The translations under genes and the position numbers were made by a program. The notes under the pieces are model-generated. The model worked only from the letters and a program-made list of their open reading frames with translations. It searched no databases and was not told the DNA's origin. Positions 58,221 to 64,000 of a stretch of DNA of 64,000 bases are shown here, in pieces (the stretch's first letter is position 1; every line of letters starts with the position of its first letter). Origin of the DNA: Prochlorococcus sp. AG-402-M23 (GTDB lineage: Bacteria; Cyanobacteriota; Cyanobacteriia; PCC-6307; Cyanobiaceae); the NCBI GenBank assembly GCA_003216575.1, contig QCIR01000005.1:21277-85276 (forward strand). The letters are read 5' to 3'.

Positions 58221-59267
58221 TTACCCTCCTAAATAAGACATTGAAGGATGAGATTTTTGTGGTTTCGAGTTCTTAGATTTATCAAATCTATTTTCACTAT
58301 ATTTATCATCTCTTATGAGCCATATTGTCTCAAGAAATTCTTCTAAGCCTTTTTCATTAATTGATGGATTGAGCCATTTTTTTAAATCAGAACCATTGTT
58401 TGAAAAAAGACAAGTATGTGCGAAACCATCACTAGTAATCCTTAATCTATTGCAATCAGAACAAAAAGGATTAGATATCGAAGATATAGTGCTTATATAA
58501 CTATTGCTGTCTTTCATATACCATTTATGGGCTGTATTACCTGTTAATCTTCCAGCTTCACTAATTTTAAAATGTTCTTTTATTATACTTATCAATTCGT
58601 GAGACCTTAGAACTTCATTAGCTTGCCAATTATTTTTATTTCCTACATCCATATATTCTATGAATCTAATTTCAATAGATTTAGCTTTAGCAAAGTGAAC
58701 AAGATTTAAGATCTGATTATCATTTATGTTCTTTTTGATGACACAATTTATTTTTAGTCGACCCTCTAATGGATCAAAGCCTGTTTGGATGGCATTATCA
58801 ATGCCTTGGAGGACATGATTCAGCTTATCCTTAGCTGAAATCATATTATTATCTCCTGTCATTATTGAAAATATTTTTGGATCTAGGGCATCTAGACTAA
58901 CTGTGATCCTGTTGAGTCCATAATCAAATAAATTTTGACATCTATCTTTTGTTAATAATGATCCATTTGTAGTTATAGCGATGTCTTTTAAATTATTTAT
59001 AGGATGATTTCTTGTTTTCTTTAATGTATTAATTGCTTCCATCAGCTTATTCAACTGGCTGCTTATTAATGGCTCTCCCCCAGTTAATCTGAGTGAGTTT
59101 ACTCCTAATTTACAAGCAACCTTAATTATTGATAGGAATTGCTGATTAGTTAATGTAGTCAAACAGCTATTATTTTCTGGCATACAATATGGACATGAAA
59201 AATTACATGTATTAGTTAATGAAAGCCTTAAAACTTTTAACTCTCTATCATGAATATCTTTAATCAT
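58221..59267 (-). CDS. moaA: GTP 3',8-cyclase MoaA
   Basis: This radical-SAM enzyme starts molybdenum cofactor synthesis by converting GTP to 3',8-cyclo-GTP. The 348-residue protein has the SAM cluster ligands C21, C25 and C28 (CNFSCPYC), the RLTGGEPL segment, the C-terminal cluster CSDCNRLRITSDG-AHTC and the functionally important C-terminal Gly-Gly (SYLGG). Its ATG lies 4 bases after the mobA stop, so the two are cotranscribed. Confidence 0.96.
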   Translation of the reverse strand: MIKDIHDRELKVLRLSLTNTCNFSCPYCMPENNSCLTTLTNQQFLSIIKVACKLGVNSLRLTGGEPLISSQLNKLMEAINTLKKTRNHPINNLKDIAITTNGSLLTKDRCQNLFDYGLNRITVSLDALDPKIFSIMTGDNNMISAKDKLNHVLQGIDNAIQTGFDPLEGRLKINCVIKKNINDNQILNLVHFAKAKSIEIRFIEYMDVGNKNNWQANEVLRSHELISIIKEHFKISEAGRLTGNTAHKWYMKDSNSYISTISSISNPFCSDCNRLRITSDGFAHTCLFSNNGSDLKKWLNPSINEKGLEEFLETIWLIRDDKYSENRFDKSKNSKPQKSHPSMSYLGG

Positions 59268-59271
59268 ATCT

Positions 59272-59880
59272 TTAATAATAATTTAGTGATTTTAGTTCTT
59301 TTAATGAGTTGACATTTACGAATTCTTTGTCTTTGGCAAAATAATAATGAAAAGGAATTGATTTTGTCCATCCTTGAAAATTTATTTTACCTAATTGAAG
59401 TCTTTCGTTTAATTTATTTAAGTTATTTTGATTTAGAGGATAAATGCCAAGTAGAGGTTGAGCCATTTGATTACTATGTGCGATAAGTGCTATGTCTCTA
59501 TTTTTTTGCCAATACTTTATAAAATCTTCAATATGCTTGCTATTAATGAAAGGCATATCTACTGGCATTAAGAGTATATAGTCATATTTTCCTAAAAATT
59601 TTGAATATAAAAACTCCATACAATTTAGTGGTCCATGGAAAGGTTTTTTATCAAATAATATATTTACTTGATGAAATTCACTAATTTCATTTATATGAGA
59701 TTGATGATTAGTTAAGAGGATAGTTTCTAAGTCCAGTCTTTTCAGAATATTTAATTTATGTGATAACCAGCTATCGTCTTCATGATGTTTTAATAGTGCC
59801 TTATCTTTACCCATTCTGGTACTTTTCCCCCCCGAGAGAATACAAGCTTTGAGCTCTTTCTTAGTAGAACTATCTAAAAT
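59272..59880 (-). CDS. mobA: Molybdenum cofactor guanylyltransferase MobA (start uncertain)
   Basis: It attaches GMP to molybdopterin to form the guanine dinucleotide cofactor needed by NarB. The MobA nucleotide-binding motif CILSGGKSTRMGKDKA is encoded in frame, but most of it lies upstream of the only ATG (59814), which falls at the Met of STRMG. The frame stays open up to a stop at 59887-59889 and offers only ATT or ATC codons, such as ATT at 59880. Later motifs VDMPFI and KALLKH fit the family. So the protein probably starts at a rare codon, with 202 residues if at 59880, or the sequence carries an error, for instance in the G7 run. Confidence 0.85.
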   Translation of the reverse strand: MLDSSTKKELKACILSGGKSTRMGKDKALLKHHEDDSWLSHKLNILKRLDLETILLTNHQSHINEISEFHQVNILFDKKPFHGPLNCMEFLYSKFLGKYDYILLMPVDMPFINSKHIEDFIKYWQKNRDIALIAHSNQMAQPLLGIYPLNQNNLNKLNERLQLGKINFQGWTKSIPFHYYFAKDKEFVNVNSLKELKSLNYY

Positions 59881-60010
59881 GATAATTTATTTTCTCTAAT
59901 CTAAAAAGTAGCATGAAACTGGAATAAATATTTATTTTGTTATCATGAAAACATAAATTATGTATTAATTTCATTGATCTAATCTTTACTGTTCTAAAGT
60001 TCTAAAATTT

Positions 60011-60478
60011 CTACGAATCATTATTGATTAATATTTCTTTAAAAGCTTTAATAAGATTTCGGTGTTCATGTCCAGGTCTTGCAAGTTTACATAGAGCGAA
60101 CCTTTCAAGTTCGCTCAAATTGGACCATATTCTCTGAGAGACCTGAAATGTATATTTGTTTGCTTCAACATCAATAAAGTCTGGTACTGTATTCGATATC
60201 AACCAGGGCTCATTTTTTGAAATTAAAATTTCTTTTGCTTGACCTATACGACTATAACTAGTTTTATTTATCAAATAGGATTTTAATGCATCTAAGCCTT
60301 CAATCGAGTCTGACCAATAAACTATTTTTCTTTTATCATCCTGACTTAACTCTTGCCAATGTTGAAGTTTTAGTTTTAAACCGATAAGATCAAGTTTCCT
60401 ACGAACGCATAAAGGTATACATCTTAGATCACCAATAAATTCATCTTCAAATTCAAAACAGTGGCTTGATTGTTCCAA
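60011..60478 (-). CDS. narM: Nitrate reductase-associated protein NarM
   Basis: NarM is required for active assimilatory nitrate reductase in cyanobacteria, probably in cofactor insertion or maturation. The 155-residue protein carries the family pattern FEFEDEFIGDLRCIPLCVRRKLDLIGLKLKLQHW-type start (core LRCIPLCVRRKLDLIG) and a C-terminal helix ending ELERFALCKLARPGHEHRN. The start is TTG at 60478; the nearest upstream in-frame stop leaves no ATG. It is divergent from moaC with 120 bases between and upstream of mobA-moaA. Confidence 0.88.
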   Translation of the reverse strand: MEQSSHCFEFEDEFIGDLRCIPLCVRRKLDLIGLKLKLQHWQELSQDDKRKIVYWSDSIEGLDALKSYLINKTSYSRIGQAKEILISKNEPWLISNTVPDFIDVEANKYTFQVSQRIWSNLSELERFALCKLARPGHEHRNLIKAFKEILINNDS

Positions 60479-60598
60479 GTCAAAACCTACGGATTTAATT
60501 TAACCATAATAACTTATTTGTGAATTTTACTATTCTCTAACATATAATAATTAATCATTATTTTTTATTTATCATTATAAGTAATCAGAAATAACAAA
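60479..60598. promoter_or_regulatory. Divergent promoter region, narM / moaC
   Basis: This 120-base AT-rich stretch must contain promoters for both directions. A good -10 element, TATAAT, is at 60543-60548 for moaC. A one-mismatch NtcA site (GTA-N8-TAA, near 60581) lies too close to the moaC ATG to act as a classical activator. Confidence 0.45.
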
Positions 60599-61084
60599 AT
60601 GGATTCAAACCTAACTCATTTAAATGAGAAGGGCGATATGTTTATAGTTGATATTTCCGAGAAAATAAGCACTCCTAGAGAAGCTCTTGCTGAAGGATAT
60701 ATTAATTTAAGTGCGGAAGCATTTGATAAAGTTAAAGACGGCAATATAAAAAAAGGAGATTTATTTGCTGCTGCAAGATTTGCTGCAATTAATGCATCTA
60801 AAAAAACTTCGGATCTAATCCCACTTTGTCACTTATTAAGTTTGAGTAATATCAGGATTGATATAGATCTATGTAAGAAAAAAAGAGCGATAAAAATAAC
60901 TTCATTATGTAAAACGAATGCTCAAACTGGTGTAGAGATGGAAGCACTTACGGCGGTCTCTATAGGATTACTAACTATTTACGATATGCTGAAAGCTATA
61001 GATCCTTTTTTAACAATAAATTCAATTCGACTTTTAGAAAAAAAAGGAGGCAAAAAAGGTATCCTTAGGAGAGAAATTAATTAA
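60599..61084 (+). CDS. moaC: Cyclic pyranopterin monophosphate synthase MoaC
   Basis: It converts the MoaA product to cyclic pyranopterin monophosphate. The 161-residue protein has DISEKISTPREALAEG, IPLCHLLSLSNIRID (active-site region) and AQTGVEMEALTAVSIGLLTIYDM with MLKAID, all hallmarks of MoaC. It is followed 7 bases later by moeA and probably forms a moaC-moeA operon, reading away from narM. Confidence 0.96.
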   Translation: MDSNLTHLNEKGDMFIVDISEKISTPREALAEGYINLSAEAFDKVKDGNIKKGDLFAAARFAAINASKKTSDLIPLCHLLSLSNIRIDIDLCKKKRAIKITSLCKTNAQTGVEMEALTAVSIGLLTIYDMLKAIDPFLTINSIRLLEKKGGKKGILRREIN

Positions 61085-61091
61085 TTTTTTG

Positions 61092-62369
61092 ATGACTCAA
61101 GAGCCTTTTTTAAGGGAGGGATTACAAGTAGAAGAAGCTAGAAAAGAAGTTTTAAAGGAAATCAAGAACGTTTTAGATAATTTTACTATTCCTTTCGAAA
61201 GTATTCCTTTAGAAAATTCCTTAGACAAAATTTCTTCAACAGATATTTATGTAAAACAGAATATTCCAGGCTTTAGAGCCTCTATAATGGATGGTTATGC
61301 GGTTAGTCATTGTGCCAAGCCTCAGAAAGGACAATATTGGAATGTTGTTGGAGATTCATCCGCTGGTAAACCTTACACTAAAAATCTTTCTGAAGGTGAA
61401 GCCATTGCTATAAGTACTGGTTCATTAGTTCCTGATGAATGCTCTTGGGTTATTCCTTTAGAACAGATAAAAACAGAAATGATAAAAGACAGCTCTTTTG
61501 AGAAAATACATCTCATAGACGACTTAACAAATAGTACTTGGATTAGACCTGCTAATGATCAATTATCGGAAGGAGAAATCGTATTAGCGAAGGGTCAAAA
61601 AATTACTCCTAGTATTATTGGATTACTTGCTAGTTGTGGAATTAGTTATATTAGTGTGTTTAAATCTTTCACAATAGGATTACTTATTTCAGGCGACGAA
61701 TTAATCAAACCTGGTATAGATAAATCAACTGGATTAATCTGGGAAAGTAATAGTTTTTTAATTAAAAGCATTATAAAAAATCTTGGGTATGATATCAATG
61801 AAATATCAATTCAAGCAGACGATAAATTCAAATTAAAGAATTCTCTTATTGAACTTGCAAAAAATAATCAAATTGTAATTTCCATAGGTGGAATTTCCGT
61901 TGGAAAAAAAGACTATATTAAAAATATTATTAATGAAATTGGAGAAATAAAGTTCTGGAAGCTTTTTCTAAAGCCTGGTAGACCTTTTGCCTTTGGTTTT
62001 ATTGGTCAAGATATTCCATTTTTTGGTTTACCTGGTAATCCTGTATCTGCAGTAGTAATTTGTTTGCAAATTTTATGGCCCGTATTGCAAGTTTTTAGTG
62101 GAGTGAAGAATATAGAAACACCCTTTAGATTTAAGATTAGAATTAATTCTGATCTTAAAAGAAGAAAAGGTAGACCTGAATTGATTAGATCTAAACTTAA
62201 AGTAGATCAGCAAGGTGAGTTATACGCGGATATTCCACCTGCACAATCATCCTCACAAATTTCTTCTTTAATTGATTCTGATCTGTTAATAGAGATACCA
62301 TCTGATAAGGATTTACTTAAGAAAGGAACATATCTTTGGGCACAGCTTTTCAGAAAAACAATTTTATAG
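61092..62369 (+). CDS. moeA: Molybdopterin molybdenumtransferase MoeA
   Basis: It inserts molybdate into adenylylated molybdopterin. The 425-residue protein has FRASIMDGYAV (domain 3 substrate loop), VPDECSWVIPLEQ, the GLLASCGI segment, SGDEL, the SIGGISVGKKDYIK GTG-like motif region, KLFLKPGRPFAFG and GLPGNPVSAVV, in the normal MoeA order. The ATG at 61092 is preceded by an in-frame TTG at 61089. Its stop is 1 base before the convergent moaE stop. Confidence 0.95.
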   Translation: MTQEPFLREGLQVEEARKEVLKEIKNVLDNFTIPFESIPLENSLDKISSTDIYVKQNIPGFRASIMDGYAVSHCAKPQKGQYWNVVGDSSAGKPYTKNLSEGEAIAISTGSLVPDECSWVIPLEQIKTEMIKDSSFEKIHLIDDLTNSTWIRPANDQLSEGEIVLAKGQKITPSIIGLLASCGISYISVFKSFTIGLLISGDELIKPGIDKSTGLIWESNSFLIKSIIKNLGYDINEISIQADDKFKLKNSLIELAKNNQIVISIGGISVGKKDYIKNIINEIGEIKFWKLFLKPGRPFAFGFIGQDIPFFGLPGNPVSAVVICLQILWPVLQVFSGVKNIETPFRFKIRINSDLKRRKGRPELIRSKLKVDQQGELYADIPPAQSSSQISSLIDSDLLIEIPSDKDLLKKGTYLWAQLFRKTIL

Positions 62370-62370
62370 T

Positions 62371-62817
62371 TCACGTTGAAAGTACAGTATTATTTTTGAC
62401 CCAGGAAGAACCTTTGTAAGTCCACTCTTTTTTCCAGAAAGGTACTTTGAATTTTGTTACCTCTAAAATTTCAGAGCAGTATTGATTAGCTATTCCTCTT
62501 TGATCAGCACTAACTGCTATGAGTACTATTGGCTCTAGTGGATCTATGAAGCCTACTCGATGGATAACTAACGCAGAAAAAGATTCGATTTTTTGGGTAA
62601 TTTCTGATAAGTGCTTTTCTATTAACTTTTCAGTCAAACCACTGTAGTGATGGATTTCTAATTGTTTTAATTGACTTCCAAATTGATCTATCTCTCTAAC
62701 TCGTCCAATAAAAATTGACATTGCAGCCATTTGATTATTAATTTGCCATTTTTCAATTTCTCGATATGGATCAAAAGGATCAGTTGCTATTTTGAATTTG
62801 TACTTAATTTTATCCAC
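62371..62817 (-). CDS. moaE: Molybdopterin synthase catalytic subunit MoaE
   Basis: It uses sulfur carried on MoaD to turn cyclic pyranopterin monophosphate into molybdopterin. The 148-residue protein contains MSIFIGRVRE near the start, HHYSGLTEK, IHRVGFIDPLEP and KFKVPFWKKEWT, where the Lys residues of KVPFWKKE belong to the active site. The start is GTG at 62817, inside the last codons of moaD (8-base overlap), implying coupled translation at equal levels. Confidence 0.95.
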   Translation of the reverse strand: MDKIKYKFKIATDPFDPYREIEKWQINNQMAAMSIFIGRVREIDQFGSQLKQLEIHHYSGLTEKLIEKHLSEITQKIESFSALVIHRVGFIDPLEPIVLIAVSADQRGIANQYCSEILEVTKFKVPFWKKEWTYKGSSWVKNNTVLST

Positions 62818-63061
62818 CAGTAAAAATCGGCATGAATGCTACCTCATCATTATCTTTAACAGTCGCTTCTAGACTAGAAATTTCTTTATTAATAGCCACA
62901 ATTATTGATTGGTGAGCTACATTGATATTAATATGTTTTAGGATTGATTTTGCTTTTTTATCTTCTATTAGGTTTAAAGAAAGGTATTTTTCATCCCATC
63001 CATATTTTTCACTTAATTCAGCAAACAATAATACTTTGATTTGGTTAGCATTATTTTTCAT
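62810..63061 (-). CDS. moaD: Molybdopterin synthase sulfur-carrier subunit MoaD
   Basis: This is a ubiquitin-like sulfur carrier. The 83-residue protein ends in FTGG; the C-terminal Gly is the site of thiocarboxylation. The fold features LLFAELSEKYG at the start and VKDNDEVAFMPIFTGG at the end match MoaD/ThiS. The adenylyltransferase that activates it (MoeB-like) is not in the window. It overlaps moaE by 8 bases and is divergent from moaB. Confidence 0.94.
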   Translation of the reverse strand: MKNNANQIKVLLFAELSEKYGWDEKYLSLNLIEDKKAKSILKHININVAHQSIIVAINKEISSLEATVKDNDEVAFMPIFTGG

Positions 63062-63099
63062 GTATAGTTAATTCATATATTTTAATTGTTTTATACTAA

Positions 63100-63594
63100 G
63101 TGGTTTCTATTGCATTGTTAACTGTATCTGATACTCGAGACATAAAAAATGATGATAGTGGTCAATTTTTAGTTGATTCAGTAAAAATAGATAAACATCA
63201 TATAAGTAATAGAATAATATGCAAGGATAATGTTTATATTATTAGAAAGTTTATAAGTGATTGGATAGCTGATAATGAGGTTGATGTGATTATCACTACT
63301 GGAGGTACTGGGCTTACTTATACTGATGTTACGCCAGAGGCCATAAAACCCTTATTAGATAAAGAAATAGAAGGTTTTGCGGAAATCTTTAGATATACAT
63401 CATTTCAGAAAATTGGCACGAGCACCTTGCAAAGTAGATGTATTGCGGGTGTGGCAAATGGAACTTTTATCTTTAGTTTACCAGGATCTTTAGATGCAGT
63501 AAATACTGCATGGAATCAAATAATAAAATATCAGCTAAACAGTGATACTAAACCATGTAATTTGATAAATTTAATTAATAGATTAAAAAAATAG
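63100..63594 (+). CDS. moaB: Molybdenum cofactor biosynthesis protein MoaB/MogA
   Basis: This MoaB/MogA-family protein adenylylates molybdopterin before metal insertion. The 164-residue protein begins with IALLTVSDTR and has VIITTGGTGLTYTDVTPEAI, IFRYTSFQKIGTSTLQSRCIAGVANGTFIFSLPGS-type core with GTSTLQSR and LPGSLDAV, matching MoaB more closely than MogA. The start is a GTG at 63100. It is 38 bases from the divergent moaD. Confidence 0.92.
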   Translation: MVSIALLTVSDTRDIKNDDSGQFLVDSVKIDKHHISNRIICKDNVYIIRKFISDWIADNEVDVIITTGGTGLTYTDVTPEAIKPLLDKEIEGFAEIFRYTSFQKIGTSTLQSRCIAGVANGTFIFSLPGSLDAVNTAWNQIIKYQLNSDTKPCNLINLINRLKK

Positions 63595-63619
63595 ATGGAA
63601 TAAAGATATGTATTAAACA

Positions 63620-64000
63620 GTGCTATATTTCATTGGGATAGCATTAATTGCTTTTCTTTATTCGATTGTTGGTCATGCCGGTGCATCAGGTTATATAGCC
63701 TGTATGGTCATATTTGATGAGCCAGTTTCACTTATCAAGCCAACAGCTTTAATTTTAAATCTGGCAGCATCAACATTAAATTCAATCAGATTTTGTGGTG
63801 ATGGTCATTTAAAAAAATATATATTAGTTAATTTTTTAATACCAATTCTGTTAGTTTCAATTCCCTCTACAGTTGTTGGAGGTAACTTGAATATCTCTGA
63901 TACCTTACTTAGATATTTTTTATCTCTTATACTGTTTCTTTCCGGAATGAGATTTTTAATTACATCGTTAATAATAAAAAGTGATGTTATAACTAATTAT
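63620..64000 (+). CDS. TSUP-family (TauE/SafE-like) permease, truncated by window end
   Basis: The reading frame from GTG 63620 is open to the edge (127 codons). The start VLYFIGIALIAFLYSIVGHAGASGYIACMVIF matches the TSUP family, where VGHAGASGYIA is the conserved first half-site. It has further hydrophobic helices. TSUP proteins move small anions such as sulfite or organosulfonates. Placement next to the nitrate and cofactor genes suggests a nitrate, nitrite or molybdate-related anion, but this is inference. It is downstream of moaB by 25 bases. Confidence 0.8.
   Translation, partial: MLYFIGIALIAFLYSIVGHAGASGYIACMVIFDEPVSLIKPTALILNLAASTLNSIRFCGDGHLKKYILVNFLIPILLVSIPSTVVGGNLNISDTLLRYFLSLILFLSGMRFLITSLIIKSDVITNY

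Noticed and set aside
59815..60010. Possible 30-40 residue ORF upstream of mobA
   Set aside because: It overlaps the mobA 5' end in a different frame, has no recognisable features and no good ribosome-binding site.
60581..60594. NtcA-like GTA-N8-TAA before moaC
   Set aside because: It has one mismatch and lies within about 20 bases of the ATG, too close for a classical activator.
1..64000. CRISPR arrays, insertion sequences, prophage or tRNA-anchored island
   Set aside because: No regularly spaced repeats, transposase or integrase genes, or tRNA genes were seen; the nitrate island has no attachment-site repeats at its edges.

Overview
The window looks like a chromosomal segment of a marine picocyanobacterium, most likely Prochlorococcus of a low-light clade that can use nitrate. 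The reasons are the low G+C content, the tightly packed genes, the cyanobacterial protein families (sucrose-phosphate synthase with a fused phosphatase-like domain, DUF3134, DUF1400, DUF502, Tic20-like, NarM) and the local gene order dnaN-PRC protein-purL-purF-gyrA/parC-TPR-queG-DUF502-nusB-ftsY-PP2C-argH-RRM-dus, which I recognise as the conserved neighbourhood at the numbered start of Prochlorococcus chromosomes. The assignment to a low-light clade is inference.

Region 1 (1-18857) is housekeeping. It holds partial grpE, msrB, dusA, an RRM protein, argH, a SpoIIE-type phosphatase, ftsY, nusB, DUF502, queG, a TPR protein, a GyrA/ParC subunit, purF, purL, a PRC-barrel protein and dnaN. Region 2 (18858-19228) is a gene-free stretch with three perfect DnaA boxes and is the probable replication origin. 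Region 3 (19229-51745) is core metabolism and maintenance: thrC, an AarF/UbiB kinase, recN and uvrA, sps, mraY, argG, rpsF, Tic20-like, aroE, dnaK, a DAO-type oxidase, purU, an O-antigen ligase-like protein, a CLC transporter, acnB, DAHP synthase, a phytol kinase-like protein, a group 2 sigma factor, ppk, an MFS exporter and a GNAT protein.

Region 4 (about 51765-64000) is a nitrate-assimilation and molybdenum-cofactor island. It contains a TrpD2-like protein, narB, the nitrate permease nrtP/napA, a run of small proteins, moaA, mobA, narM, moaC, moeA, moaE, moaD, moaB and the start of a TSUP-family permease. The permease imports nitrate, NarB reduces it to nitrite, the Moa/Mob/Moe proteins build the cofactor, and NarM is the nitrate-reductase-associated factor. 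Nitrite reductase is not in the window.

The most interesting stretch is 56704-58200. In about 1.4 kb it holds six perfect copies of the NtcA consensus GTA-N8-TAC. It also holds a probable glutamine-II (downstream-peptide) riboswitch and three small proteins: a membrane-anchored protein with a duplicated decapeptide, a DUF4278 protein, and a 57-residue ORF. This looks like a compact nitrogen-status regulatory module placed between nitrate uptake and cofactor synthesis. No tRNA, rRNA, CRISPR array, insertion sequence or prophage was seen.
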